From NCBI RefSeq assembly GCF_030817315.1, contig NZ_JAUSZF010000001.1, positions 1,038,501 through 1,102,500 on the forward strand: 64,000 bases of DNA, given 5' to 3'. The notes beneath the pieces were generated by a model. That model had not been told where the DNA came from, searched no databases, and worked only from the letters and a program-made list of their open reading frames with translations. Both the position numbers and the translations under genes were made by a program. This stretch comes from Sphingomonas faeni (lineage in GTDB: Bacteria; Pseudomonadota; Alphaproteobacteria; Sphingomonadales; Sphingomonadaceae). This document shows positions 9,857-18,444 of the stretch, piece after piece. Numbering within the stretch: position 1 is the first letter of the stretch; each line of letters starts with the position of its first letter.

Positions 9857-11159
9857 GCCACTCTGCGAGCGCCGTGCGGCCACGATCGGTATACATCCGC
9901 TTGCGGTCCGCCTTCTTGGTACGGCCCATGATAGGCGGAAACAGGCCGAAATTGACATTCATCGGCTGATAGGTCTCGACCTCGGCCCCGCCCGTGATGT
10001 GGCCGAGCAACGCACCGAGCGCGGTCGCGTAGGGCGGCGGGGTCAGCGTCTTCCCCGTCAGTTCGGCCGCCGCGAACAATCCGGCGAGCATGCCGATGCC
10101 GCAGCTCTCGATATAGCCTTCGCACCCCGTGATCTGACCCGCAAATCGGATGTTCGGGCGCGACTTCAGCCGCAACGTCTCGTCGAGCAGTTCGGGCGAT
10201 CGGATGAAGGTGTTGCGGTGAAGGCCCCCCAGCCGCGCGAACTCGGCGTTCTCCAGGCCTGGGATGGTGCGGAACAGGCGGACCTGGTCGGCGTGCTTCA
10301 TCTTGGTCTGGAAACCGACGATGTTCCACAGCGTGCCCTGCGCATTGTCCTGCCGAAGCTGGACGACCGCGTGCGGCCAGCGCCCGGTCTTCGGATTGTC
10401 GAGCCCGACGGGCTTCATGGGGCCGTAGCGCAGCGTGTCGACGCCACGTTCCGCCATCACCTCGATCGGCATGCAGCCGTCGAAATACGGCGTGTCCTTC
10501 TCCCATTCCTTGAACGGGGTCTTCTCGCCGTCGATCAGGCCCTGGTGGAAGGCCAGATACTGGTCCTTGTCCATCGGGCAGTTGATGTAGTCCTTTCCCT
10601 CACCTTTGTCCCAGCGCGAAGCGAACCACGCGGTGTCCATGTCGATCGAATCGCGGTGCACGATCGGTGCGAGGGCGTCGAAGAAGGCGAGCGCCTCGCG
10701 GCCGGTCTCGGCACCGATGCCGGCGGCGAGCGACGCGGCGGTCAGCGGACCGGTTGCGATGATCGTCGGGCCGTCGGGCAGCGCGTCGATCCGTTCGCGG
10801 ACGAGCGTGATGTTCGGATGCCGGTCGATCGCCTCCGTCACGCTGGCCGAGAAATTGTCGCGGTCGACGGCGAGCGCGGAGCCCGCAGGAACGCGGTGGA
10901 TGTCCGCCTGGCGCATGATCAGCGAACCCAGCGTGCGCAGTTCCTGATGCAGCAGCCCGACCGCGTTTGCTTCCGCATCGTCCGACCGAAAACTGTTCGA
11001 ACAAACGAGCTCGGCAAGGCCGTCGGTCTGATGTGCAGGCGTTTCCTCGCCGCTACCGCGCATTTCGGAGAGGCGGACTTTGAGGCCGGCTTCGGCGAGC
11101 TGCCAGGCGGCTTCGGAACCGGCGAGGCCGCCGCCGATCACGTGAATATCGTAGGTCAT
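9792..11159 (-). CDS. trmFO: Methylenetetrahydrofolate--tRNA (uracil-5-)-methyltransferase
   Basis: A flavoenzyme that methylates U54 in the T-loop of tRNA with methylene-tetrahydrofolate as carbon donor. The N-terminus has the FAD Rossmann motif [17 protein letters not shown] and is followed by [12 protein letters not shown], a TrmFO hallmark. Further on are NCPMDKDQY and the FAD-contact region [12 protein letters not shown]. From ATG 11159 the product has 455 residues, normal for TrmFO; an in-frame ATG at 11243 would add an unlikely 28-residue extension. The tail after LAEWLN is longer than usual and runs into the EF-hand gene. Confidence 0.95.
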   Translation of the reverse strand: MTYDIHVIGGGLAGSEAAWQLAEAGLKVRLSEMRGSGEETPAHQTDGLAELVCSNSFRSDDAEANAVGLLHQELRTLGSLIMRQADIHRVPAGSALAVDRDNFSASVTEAIDRHPNITLVRERIDALPDGPTIIATGPLTAASLAAGIGAETGREALAFFDALAPIVHRDSIDMDTAWFASRWDKGEGKDYINCPMDKDQYLAFHQGLIDGEKTPFKEWEKDTPYFDGCMPIEVMAERGVDTLRYGPMKPVGLDNPKTGRWPHAVVQLRQDNAQGTLWNIVGFQTKMKHADQVRLFRTIPGLENAEFARLGGLHRNTFIRSPELLDETLRLKSRPNIRFAGQITGCEGYIESCGIGMLAGLFAAAELTGKTLTPPPYATALGALLGHITGGAEVETYQPMNVNFGLFPPIMGRTKKADRKRMYTDRGRTALAEWLNSPPQQPGSVDNSREMAPSA

Positions 11160-11217
11160 TCCCGTCAGATAGCGCGGGACGCTTGTCGTGTCAGGTGCGC
11201 AATCCCACTTCGCCTTC

Positions 11218-11661
11218 ATGACATTCCCCACGAAGATTTTCACAATCGGCTATGAGGCCACGACGATGGCCGATTTCCTCGCGGCGCTGAAGGCCGCAGG
11301 CGTGGAACGGGTGATCGACGTCCGTGCGCTGCCTTTGTCCCGCCGACCGGGCTTCTCGAAGTCGTCGCTCGCCGCGTCGCTGCGCGAGGTCGAGATCGAT
11401 TACGTCCATCTAAAGGCGCTCGGAACCCCAAAGCGCGGGCGTGACGCGGCCAAGAAGGGCGACGTTGCGACCTTGACCGCCGTGTACGACGAGCAACTGG
11501 AATTGCCCGAGGCGCAGGCCGCCGCAGCGATCATGCTCGGGCTTGCGGCGGAAAAACCGAGCGCGTTGCTCTGCTACGAGCGGGATCCCTGTCATTGCCA
11601 TCGGACGCTGCTGTTGCAGGCGGTGGGTGAGGGGGCCGAGGTCGTGGATCTGTTTACATAG
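11218..11661 (+). CDS. DUF488 family protein
   Basis: A 147-residue soluble protein starting [14 protein letters not shown], the signature opening of the DUF488 family. It continues with [17 protein letters not shown] and the C-terminal Cys/His-rich [11 protein letters not shown], which may bind metal or act in redox chemistry. The biochemical role of the family is not settled. It is transcribed divergently from trmFO with under 60 bases between the starts. ATG 11218 is chosen because it begins right at the conserved core; ATG 11188 is in frame but overlaps the region upstream of trmFO. Confidence 0.85.
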   Translation: MTFPTKIFTIGYEATTMADFLAALKAAGVERVIDVRALPLSRRPGFSKSSLAASLREVEIDYVHLKALGTPKRGRDAAKKGDVATLTAVYDEQLELPEAQAAAAIMLGLAAEKPSALLCYERDPCHCHRTLLLQAVGEGAEVVDLFT

Positions 11662-11676
11662 GCAACGCTTACCCCC

Positions 11677-11702
11677 GTCATCCTGACGAAAGTCAGGATG
11701 AC
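11677..11702. repeat. Perfect 10-bp hairpin (GTCATCCTGA type)
   Basis: GTCATCCTGA and TCAGGATGAC flank a 6-base loop. It starts 15 bases after the DUF488 stop and may act as its terminator. The same GTCATCC opening is seen in the inverted repeat at 25804-25906, so it may also be a small member of that dispersed family. Confidence 0.7.
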
Positions 11703-11885
11703 AGTCGAATGTAGCGAATGTTGCAATGCAGCACCTCGTCCGCTAACCAATCGCCATTCGCCCTGGACCCGGTGCAATTCCGGGTGGCTATTCCGGCCGC
11801 CGATCCGCCGGACAACGCAACGACGCCTTTGAAATGAACCGCCCGCGCAACTGCTGCGGTTCGTGCGTCCTATGCGGATACATCC

Positions 11886-13370
11886 ATGACATCCTTATCT
11901 TTTTCTCGTTACCGCGCCGAATGGTTCAGCGGCCCTGCCGCCGCGCGACGTGACGTGCTCGCCGGAATGGTCGGCACGTTCGCGCTCATTCCCGAAGTCA
12001 TCGCCTTCTCGTTCGTCGCCGGCATAGATCCCGAGGTCGGCCTGTTTGCGTCCTTCGTGATCGGCATCGTTATCGCATTCGCCGGCGGCCGCCCGGCGAT
12101 GATTTCCGGCGCAGCCGGCTCCGTCGCTCTCGTCGCCGCCGCGCTCGTCCACGCATACGGCCTGCAATATCTTCTCGTCGCGACGATCCTCGCAGGCGCG
12201 CTCCAGATCGCTTTCGGGCTCGCCAAACTCGACATATTGATGCGCTTCGTCTCGAAGTCGGTCCATGCGGGCTTCGTCAACGCCCTCGCGATCCTGATTT
12301 TCTCGGCGCAGGTGCCGCAGATGGTCGGCGTCAGCTGGCAGGCCTATGCGATGATCGCCGGTGGGCTGGCGATCATCTACCTGATGCCGCGGATCTCCAG
12401 CGCGATCCCCTCGCCACTGATATGCATCGTCGCGCTCACCGCGATCGCGATGTGGTTCCCGATGCCGCTCAAGACGGTCGGCGATCTTGGCCGCTTGCCG
12501 AATTCGCTGCCGTCGTTCGGTTTGCCGGATGTGCCCTTTACCTGGGAAACGCTGCGGATCGTCGCGCCCTATGCGCTGGCGATGGCCGCCGTCGGCCTGC
12601 TCGAATCGATGATGACCGCGCGCGTGGTCGACGAACTGACCGAGACGACCAGCTCGAAGGCACGCGAGTGTAGGGGACTTGGACTCGCCAACATCGCCGC
12701 AGGCGCCTTTGGCGGCATCGCGGGTTGCGGGATGATCGGCCAGACCGTCGGCAACGTCCGATATGGCGGTACCGGGCGGATCTCGACGATCGTCGCAGGT
12801 GTGTTTCTGCTCCTGGTCATGGTGCCGCTACGCCCGTGGGTCGCGCAGGTGCCGGTTGCCGCGCTGGTGGCGATCATGATCATGGTGTCGATCAGTACCT
12901 TCTCCTGGGGATCGCTTCGCGACCTGGCGCGGCACCCCAAGATGTCGAGCGTGGTGATGGTCGCGACCGTCGTCGTCACCGTCGCGACGCATGACCTGTC
13001 GCTCGGCGTCGGCGTCGGCGTGCTCCTCAGCGGCGTGTTCTTCGCGTGGAAGGTCACGCGGATGATGGACGTCGCGATCGAACACGACTTAGCAACCGAC
13101 ACGCGTATCTATCGGGTAAGCGGTCAAATCTTCTTTGCGAGCGCAGACATCTTCGCCGATCGGTTCGACCTACGCGAGACGGCGCGAACCGTACGGATCG
13201 ACCTTACCGGCGCGCATATGTGGGACGTCACGGCCGTCGGCGCCCTGGAAGACGTGGTCGCCAAGTTGCGCCGTCACGGCAGGGTCGTGGAGATCATCGG
13301 CCTAAACCGGGCGAGCGAGACGCTCGTCGATAGCCACGCGCCGGGCCTGGCGGAACCGGCCGGGGCATAA
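11886..13370 (+). CDS. SulP family anion transporter with STAS domain
   Basis: A 494-residue inner-membrane protein. Residues about 20-380 hold 10-12 hydrophobic segments, with the SulP pattern AGMVGTFALIPEVIAFSFVAG near the start. The C-terminal about 100 residues form a STAS domain (RIYRVSGQIFFASADIF, then RIDLTGAHMWDVTAVGAL). The shorter length and sequence resemble the bacterial SulP subgroup also annotated as sulfate, bicarbonate or dicarboxylate carriers; the substrate is not determinable here. It is a single-gene unit with a hairpin over its stop codon. Confidence 0.9.
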   Translation: MTSLSFSRYRAEWFSGPAAARRDVLAGMVGTFALIPEVIAFSFVAGIDPEVGLFASFVIGIVIAFAGGRPAMISGAAGSVALVAAALVHAYGLQYLLVATILAGALQIAFGLAKLDILMRFVSKSVHAGFVNALAILIFSAQVPQMVGVSWQAYAMIAGGLAIIYLMPRISSAIPSPLICIVALTAIAMWFPMPLKTVGDLGRLPNSLPSFGLPDVPFTWETLRIVAPYALAMAAVGLLESMMTARVVDELTETTSSKARECRGLGLANIAAGAFGGIAGCGMIGQTVGNVRYGGTGRISTIVAGVFLLLVMVPLRPWVAQVPVAALVAIMIMVSISTFSWGSLRDLARHPKMSSVVMVATVVVTVATHDLSLGVGVGVLLSGVFFAWKVTRMMDVAIEHDLATDTRIYRVSGQIFFASADIFADRFDLRETARTVRIDLTGAHMWDVTAVGALEDVVAKLRRHGRVVEIIGLNRASETLVDSHAPGLAEPAGA

Positions 13371-13380
13371 TCCCCGGCCG
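13357..13380. terminator. Hairpin spanning the SulP stop codon
   Basis: CGGCCGGGG and CCCCGGCCG form a 9-bp stem with a 6-base loop that contains the SulP TAA. It lies between convergent genes and probably terminates both, though no T-run is present. Confidence 0.65.
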
Positions 13381-13391
13381 ACTTCGGCTTA

Positions 13392-13727
13392 TTACTGAGG
13401 CGCTTCCTCATTCTGGGTCGGCTCTTCGTCGCGCGTGACGCGGGCGGTCATGCCCGTTGCATCGGCGTCGTCGAGCATCTGCTCGTCCGGCGCGATCGGC
13501 TTCTCGCGGGGAGGCTCGACCACCGCTGGCGCCGGCGGGACTGCTTCGACCGGTGCTGCCTCGACCGGGGCGGGCTCTGCCGCCTCGGACTCGGTAACGC
13601 CGGTATCCTCGACCATGTTGACGTCCGTCGCCGGCTGCTCGGGCTCGGAGCTCGAGCAGCCTGCCAGCGCCATCACGGCAAGCAGGCCACCGGCGATGGC
13701 GGTACGGGTGCGGGTGAAAATCGTCAT
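13392..13727 (-). CDS. Small Pro/Ala/Glu-rich lipoprotein
   Basis: A 111-residue protein with a lipoprotein signal peptide: basic start, hydrophobic stretch, then the lipobox LAGC. The mature part is low-complexity, rich in Pro, Ala, Glu and Val, with two PVEA repeats, and is probably an extended periplasmic tail. ATG 13727 is preferred over ATG 13742 because a GAGAGG motif lies about 7 bases upstream of it. It is 11 bases downstream of the L,D-transpeptidase gene on the same strand, so the two are probably co-transcribed. I do not recognise a family. Confidence 0.75.
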   Translation of the reverse strand: MTIFTRTRTAIAGGLLAVMALAGCSSSEPEQPATDVNMVEDTGVTESEAAEPAPVEAAPVEAVPPAPAVVEPPREKPIAPDEQMLDDADATGMTARVTRDEEPTQNEEAPQ

Positions 13728-13738
13728 GTCAGACCCTC

Positions 13739-15247
13739 TCAACGAACGGCGATCGTCTGGCGCGCGGTGCGGGCCTCGATCTTGGAAGCGAGAATGCCGT
13801 CCCAGTCATAGGGATCGGCGCGGAAGTTCATCTGGCCGTTGCCGCTGGCAAACGCGGTCCAGTAGAGCAGATAGACCGATACCGGCTTGGTCAGGCGCGC
13901 ACGCACCGTGTCACCCTTGGCCACCGCGGCGTCGACCATCTCCGGCGTCCAGGCGGGATCGCCCTTTAGCAACAGGTCGGCAAGTTCGCCCGGCTTTTCA
14001 AGGCGTACGCAGCCATGGCTCGAAAGCCGACTGAAGCTCGCGAACTTCGCGCGGCTCGGCGTGTCATGCAGGTACACGGAATAATCATTGGCGAAATCGA
14101 ACTTGAACCGGCCGAGCGCGCTCTGGTCGCCGGCCTGCTGCTGCAGCCGCGTGCCGATCACCTTGAAGCCGTTGCGCTTCAGATAGCCGGGGTTGGCCTT
14201 CTCCTTCGGCCACAACTCCTTCGTCGCGATCGAGGTCGGCACGTTCCACGGCGGATTGATGACGATGCTGTGGATCGTTGACGAGAGCATCGGCGTCTCG
14301 TCGCCCGGACGACCGGTGACCGCGCGCATCGACTGCACGGGGGTGTCGCCGTCGAACACGGTGAGCACGGCCGCGGCGATGTTCACCTGGATACGGTCGC
14401 GTGGCAGGTCCTGCGGCAACCAGCGCCAGCGCTCCATGTTCGCCATGATCTGACGCACGCGCTCGCCGGCCGGCACGTTCAGCGCCGCCAGCGTCTGGGT
14501 CGAGACGATGCCGCTCGGGTTCAGACCATAACGACGCTGCGCACGACGCACCGCGTCGAGCAGGCCGGCGTCGAACGTATCGCCGCTGGTCGAGACGTCC
14601 TTGTCCTCGACCGCCAACCGCTTGCGGAGCGCGATCACCCGCGAACCGGTCGCGCCGAGCGTGAAGTCCGGCCCCGAGGCCAGTGGCGACCAGCCCCCCG
14701 CAGAAGCGATCGAACGGTAATTCTGGAGCCCCTTACGCAAGCCGTCATACCCAGCATAGGGCGGCGGCAGCGACGCGAACCACGCCGCGATCCGGTCCAG
14801 CCGGACCGCGTCGGCGAACGCCGGGGTCGGATCGTACGCGGGCGGACGAAGGCCCCAGTCCCGCTGGAAATCGGCCTCGCTGAGACGACCCGCATGCACG
14901 GCGCGCGCGTGGTCGAGCGCGGCACGGACGAGCTCCTCCTTGGTCGGCGCAGTGGTCGACGCGGTCGCGGCGGACTTGAGGCCTTGCGCAACGATGTCGC
15001 CGTTGAGAAGCTTGTCGAGTAACGTCGCCTGCGCGTCGCTCAGCGGCGGCACGGTAATCACCGGCGGGGCAAGCATCGGCGCAGGAATGGGTGCCGCCAT
15101 AGGCACGGTCGGCGTCACCGGCGGGGGCGTAACCTGTTGTGCGAACAGAGGAGTCGCCATCAGCAGCGGCGTCACAGCAACCGCGATCGCCGACCGGGCT
15201 ATGCCGGCCTTCACTCGTCCATCATCCAAACCGCGCGCCATACTCAT
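13739..15247 (-). CDS. L,D-transpeptidase (YcbB-like murein cross-linking enzyme)
   Basis: A periplasmic enzyme that makes 3-3 cross-links in peptidoglycan or attaches proteins to it. The 502-residue protein has a signal peptide ending around ATPLFAQQ, a Pro/Ala/Val-rich linker, and a helical scaffold region. A peptidoglycan-binding domain follows (RVIALRKRLAVEDKD and GIVSTQTLAALN), then the YkuD catalytic domain with the nucleophile Cys in SSHGCVRLE. The arrangement matches the large YcbB/LdtD class. ATG 15241 is an alternative start. A 101-bp tandem duplication sits immediately upstream and may affect its expression. Confidence 0.9.
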   Translation of the reverse strand: MSMARGLDDGRVKAGIARSAIAVAVTPLLMATPLFAQQVTPPPVTPTVPMAAPIPAPMLAPPVITVPPLSDAQATLLDKLLNGDIVAQGLKSAATASTTAPTKEELVRAALDHARAVHAGRLSEADFQRDWGLRPPAYDPTPAFADAVRLDRIAAWFASLPPPYAGYDGLRKGLQNYRSIASAGGWSPLASGPDFTLGATGSRVIALRKRLAVEDKDVSTSGDTFDAGLLDAVRRAQRRYGLNPSGIVSTQTLAALNVPAGERVRQIMANMERWRWLPQDLPRDRIQVNIAAAVLTVFDGDTPVQSMRAVTGRPGDETPMLSSTIHSIVINPPWNVPTSIATKELWPKEKANPGYLKRNGFKVIGTRLQQQAGDQSALGRFKFDFANDYSVYLHDTPSRAKFASFSRLSSHGCVRLEKPGELADLLLKGDPAWTPEMVDAAVAKGDTVRARLTKPVSVYLLYWTAFASGNGQMNFRADPYDWDGILASKIEARTARQTIAVR

Positions 15248-15275
15248 CCTGTCTAACCGTAGCTCGCCGATGCTT

Positions 15276-15478
15276 TCGCACGACGCAGCTCTCCCTTAGC
15301 TGAACCGGACTCGCTAAGCATCGCCAATCGGGCCAAATTCGTCGGTTCAGGCGGAAGCTTCGGAATTTCCCTGCCGTCGCACGACGCAGCTCTCCCTTAG
15401 CTGAACCGGACTCGCTAAGCATCGCCAATCGGGCCAAATTCGTCGGTTCAGGCGGAAGCTTCGGAATTTCCCTGCCGT
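15276..15478. repeat. Two exact tandem copies of a 101-bp unit
   Basis: The unit beginning TCGCACGACGCAGCTCTCCC occurs at 15276-15376 and again at 15377-15477, with identity continuing one base further. The second copy includes the last 10 codons and stop of the rRNA methyltransferase gene, so the duplication carries a spare gene end into the space before the L,D-transpeptidase. Each unit contains CTGAACCG and CGGTTCAG in inverted orientation, about 35 bases apart. Confidence 0.92.
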
Positions 15479-16263
15479 GCAAGCACTTCATAGGCCATAA
15501 CCGCGGTCGCGACGGCGGCGTTGAGGCTGTCCGCCTTGCCGAGCATCGGGATCTTGACCAGCACGTCGCACGCCTCGGCCATTTCGGGCGGCATGCCCTG
15601 CGCTTCGTTGCCGGTGAGCAGGAAGGTCGGGCAAGTATAGGTCGCGGACCGATAATCTGTGTGGGTATCGAGGCTCAGTCCGACGAGTTGGCCGGGCCCC
15701 GTCCGCAGCCAGGCGTGGAATGGCTCCCACTCGGTCTTCACGACGGGGATTGTGAACAGCGCACCCATGCTCGCGCGCACCGCCTCCACCGAGAAGGGGT
15801 CGACCGACTCGCCGATAAGGATCAGCCCGCCGGCGCCGACCGCGTCGCCGGTACGCAGGATCGTGCCCAGGTTACCCGGATCGCGCAGCCTTTCCGCAAC
15901 CAGCCAGATGCCGGACGTGGTGCGGTCGAGGTCTTCGAGCGTCGCGTCGAACTCCTCGAACACGCCGACGACGGCTTGCGGGTTGTCCTTGCCCGACAGC
16001 TTCGAAAGAATGTCCGGCGTGGTCTGGATCGACTCGCCGCCAGCCTCCTCGACGTCCATCGACAGCGCATGGACGAGCGGATGGTTCGCGCTTGCTGCCG
16101 CGTAGAACAAAATCCGGGGCAGGCGTCCCGTCTCTCGCGCTTCGGTCAGGATGCGCAGGCCCTCGGCAAGGAACTGCTTGGCCGCACGCCGATGTCGCTT
16201 GTCGCGCAGATCGCGGACGTACTTGATCAGCGGGTTCGAAAAGGCGGTTATCTCGCGGGGCAT
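15448..16263 (-). CDS. TrmH/SpoU family RNA 2'-O-methyltransferase
   Basis: A SAM-dependent methyltransferase with the knotted SPOUT fold, acting on the ribose of rRNA or tRNA. The 271-residue protein has an N-terminal substrate-binding region (NPLIKYVRDLRDKRHR) and three SpoU motifs: LRDPGNLGTILRTGDAVGA, then the region around ILIGESVDPFSVEAVRASMG, then LLTGNEAQGMPPEM. The RNA target is not determined. The last codons lie inside a 101-bp tandem duplication, but the reading frame is complete. Confidence 0.88.
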   Translation of the reverse strand: MPREITAFSNPLIKYVRDLRDKRHRRAAKQFLAEGLRILTEARETGRLPRILFYAAASANHPLVHALSMDVEEAGGESIQTTPDILSKLSGKDNPQAVVGVFEEFDATLEDLDRTTSGIWLVAERLRDPGNLGTILRTGDAVGAGGLILIGESVDPFSVEAVRASMGALFTIPVVKTEWEPFHAWLRTGPGQLVGLSLDTHTDYRSATYTCPTFLLTGNEAQGMPPEMAEACDVLVKIPMLGKADSLNAAVATAVMAYEVLARQGNSEASA

Positions 16264-16267
16264 CTAG

Positions 16268-16364
16268 CTCCCCTTCCGCTTGCGGGAGGGGTTGGGGGAG
16301 GGGTTTGTAAACACGCCGTCGCTCATGCCCTCCCCCGACCCCTCCCGCAAGCGGAAGGGGGGAG
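16268..16364. repeat. Inverted repeat of the CCCCTTCCGCTTGCGGGAGGGG type
   Basis: An arm at 16268-16303 and its near reverse complement at 16328-16364 fill the gap between the HPr gene and the methyltransferase gene. The arms contain their own small hairpin around CGCTTGCG. The same element is at 35246-35346, with shorter relatives at 25972-25993. Confidence 0.8.
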
Positions 16365-16369
16365 GAACG

Positions 16370-16645
16370 TCAATCCTCGCCGAACTTCGCCTCGACCAGT
16401 TCGGCAAGCGCGGCCACGGTATGCTCCGCGCCGTCGCCGCTAGCGCTGATCGTGATCGCGTCGCCCATCGCCGCACCGAGCATCATCAGCCCCATGATCG
16501 ACGTGCCGGTGACGTGATCCGATCCGTCCTTGGTCACGCGCACCTCGACACTATGCGTCGAGGCCAGCGTCACGAACTTGGCGCTGGCCCGGGCATGCAG
16601 CCCACGGCGGTTGGTGATCTGGACGGTGCGCGAGACCTCGCTCAC
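16370..16645 (-). CDS. PTS phosphocarrier protein HPr
   Basis: The small histidine phosphocarrier of the PTS. The 91-residue protein has the active-site His17 in NRRGLHARASAKF and the regulatory serine in GTSIMGLMML (Ser49), the target of HPr kinase. No sugar permease is nearby, so this belongs to the regulatory PTS typical of alphaproteobacteria, in which phosphate flow reports cell state rather than importing sugar. It overlaps the EIIA gene by four bases. Enzyme I is not in the window. Confidence 0.93.
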   Translation of the reverse strand: MSEVSRTVQITNRRGLHARASAKFVTLASTHSVEVRVTKDGSDHVTGTSIMGLMMLGAAMGDAITISASGDGAEHTVAALAELVEAKFGED

Positions 16646-17049
16646 GCCGCAGCCTCGCCGAGAACCTCGGATGCCACCGAAATATATTTGCGACCCGCCT
16701 CACGGGCAGCCGCGACAGCAGCGACGACGGTCATCGACTTGCGCGCCGATCCGAGCCGGATCAGCATCGGCAGGTTCATCCCCGCGATCACTTCGATCCG
16801 ACCGCGCTCCATCAGCGAGATGGCGAGGTTGGAGGGGGTGCCGCCGAACAGGTCGGTCAGCACGATCACGCCGCGCCCGACATCGACCGCCTGGATCGCG
16901 GCGGCGATATCCGCGCGGCGCTCCTCCATGTCGTCGTCGGGACCGATCGCGATCGGCGCGACGCGCTCCTGCGGGCCGACGACGTGGATCATCGCGCGAA
17001 CGAATTCTTCGGCCAATCGACCGTGCGTTACCAGAACAAGGCCGATCAT
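16642..17049 (-). CDS. PTS EIIA component, mannose/fructose-type (ManX-like)
   Basis: A 135-residue single-domain EIIA of the mannose family. The phosphorylated His9 is in LVTHGRLAEEF, and the conserved ILTDLFGGTPSNLA loop follows at about 80-95. With no EIIB or EIIC in sight, it most likely receives phosphate from HPr and acts in regulation. It sits between rapZ and HPr, in an operon that begins with chvI. Confidence 0.92.
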   Translation of the reverse strand: MIGLVLVTHGRLAEEFVRAMIHVVGPQERVAPIAIGPDDDMEERRADIAAAIQAVDVGRGVIVLTDLFGGTPSNLAISLMERGRIEVIAGMNLPMLIRLGSARKSMTVVAAVAAAREAGRKYISVASEVLGEAAA

Positions 17050-17064
17050 GTCAGCGTTTCATAC

Positions 17065-17979
17065 TCATAAGACGACCGGTGATCCTTCGAGCGCATCTTG
17101 TGGAGCGGCCCCCAGGTCGCGGTGTGCGATACTGGGGGAAAATCCCGCGTCGCGCAACCGTCGCGCCACGCGGTCGGCGACGTGGACCGACCGGTGTCTC
17201 CCTCCGGTACACCCGAACGCGACCGTGACGTACGACTTGCCTTCCGCCCTGTAGCGCGGGAGCAACAGCATCAGCAGCTCCTCGATCCGACTCACCGCGG
17301 CTTCATAGGCGGGGTCGTCCATGATGTAGGCGGACACGTCGGCGTCCAGCCCGGTGCCGGGGCGAAGGTCGTGATCCCAGTGCGGATTGCGCAGGAAGCG
17401 CATGTCGAACACCAAGTCCGCGTTGCGAGGCAGGCCGCGTGCGAATCCAAACGAGCGGATCGACAATGTAGGTTCGCCGCGCGCCTCACCCGAAAAGCTC
17501 GCCCGGATCTGTTGCGCGAGTTCGTTGGCGGCCATGTCGGTCGTGTCGATCAGCCGGTTCGACCAGTCCCGCAACGGCGCAAGCAACTCCCGCTCGCGGC
17601 CGATACCGTCGTTCGCCGGACGATCGAGCGCGAGCGGATGGCGACGCCGAGTCTCGGAATAGCGACGCTCGAGTTCGGCGCCCGAGCAATCGAGGAACAA
17701 CATCCCGATCTCGAGCCCGTGCCGATCGCGCAGATCGCGGATGCGGTTGACGATCCGCTCGGGGTCGAAATCGCGCGTCCGGGCGCCGATGCCGATCGCG
17801 AGCGGCTGCGAATCGTTGGGCGATCCTTCGGAGAGCGGCGCGTCGAGCAGCCGGTCGAGCAGCAGCAGCGGCAGGTTGTCGACGACCTCCCAGCCCAGAT
17901 CCTCCAGCGTCTTTAGCACGGTCGACTTGCCGGCCCCCGACATGCCGGTGACGAGCAGGATGTCCTTCGGCCGAGTCAT
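17065..17979 (-). CDS. rapZ: RNase adapter protein RapZ (YvcJ-like P-loop protein)
   Basis: A 304-residue nucleotide-binding protein. The P-loop GMSGAGKST is at the N-terminus, followed by VDNLP, and the C-terminal domain ends with the hallmark FGCTGGRHRSVHVAD. In enterobacteria RapZ guides RNase E to the glmZ small RNA; in alphaproteobacteria its target is not known to me. Its position between hprK and the PTS genes is the common alphaproteobacterial order and suggests a link between PTS state and RNA or cell-wall-sugar control. Confidence 0.93.
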   Translation of the reverse strand: MTRPKDILLVTGMSGAGKSTVLKTLEDLGWEVVDNLPLLLLDRLLDAPLSEGSPNDSQPLAIGIGARTRDFDPERIVNRIRDLRDRHGLEIGMLFLDCSGAELERRYSETRRRHPLALDRPANDGIGRERELLAPLRDWSNRLIDTTDMAANELAQQIRASFSGEARGEPTLSIRSFGFARGLPRNADLVFDMRFLRNPHWDHDLRPGTGLDADVSAYIMDDPAYEAAVSRIEELLMLLLPRYRAEGKSYVTVAFGCTGGRHRSVHVADRVARRLRDAGFSPSIAHRDLGAAPQDALEGSPVVL

Positions 17980-17994
17980 ACTGAACGCGTCATT

Positions 17995-18435
17995 CTACAG
18001 GCCCGATTCTAAAGGTTGGGGATTGCGCAATGCGAGTTCGACCTTGATCGGGGCGGATGCGTGGAACGGATCGACCGCGAACTCGCGAACGTTGATCCCC
18101 GCGATGGTCCGCACGCGGCGTTCCGGCATCCGTTCGATCGCACCGTCCAACCGGACGAGCAGCCCTACCGGTACGTCCTCGACGTAGGGCATCGCAAGGA
18201 TGCCGATCCCGCGGACTTCGATCCGTCCCGCGATCGTCGCTGGCGCACGCGCATGCAACGTGTCGCCGGCACGGATCACGAGCGTCTGGTCGTCGCTGAC
18301 TAGGATCGCGCCGCGGTCGATCAGGCGCAGCGCGAGGTCGGACTTGCCCGATCCCGACGCGCCCTCGATCATCACCGCCACGCCGTCGATGGCGACCGTG
18401 GTGGCGTGGAGCCTGTCGGAGGATGGGACGACCAC
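17995..18435 (-). CDS. hprK: HPr kinase/phosphorylase, short C-terminal-domain form
   Basis: A serine kinase acting on HPr, cytoplasmic. The 146-residue protein contains only the catalytic domain: Walker A GASGSGKS at 25-32, then LVSDDQTLV, and the HprK signature RTIAGINVREFAVDPF. The N-terminal domain of the Firmicutes enzyme is absent, as is normal in alphaproteobacteria, so this is not a truncation. The conserved Ser of the HPr encoded in the same operon supports activity. It is 9 bases downstream of chvG. Confidence 0.92.
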   Translation of the reverse strand: MVVPSSDRLHATTVAIDGVAVMIEGASGSGKSDLALRLIDRGAILVSDDQTLVIRAGDTLHARAPATIAGRIEVRGIGILAMPYVEDVPVGLLVRLDGAIERMPERRVRTIAGINVREFAVDPFHASAPIKVELALRNPQPLESGL

Positions 18436-18444
18436 GCGCCGTCC

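Noticed and set aside
17995..18435. HprK looks truncated because it has half the length of the Firmicutes enzyme
   Set aside because: The short, kinase-domain-only form is the usual alphaproteobacterial version and all catalytic motifs are present.
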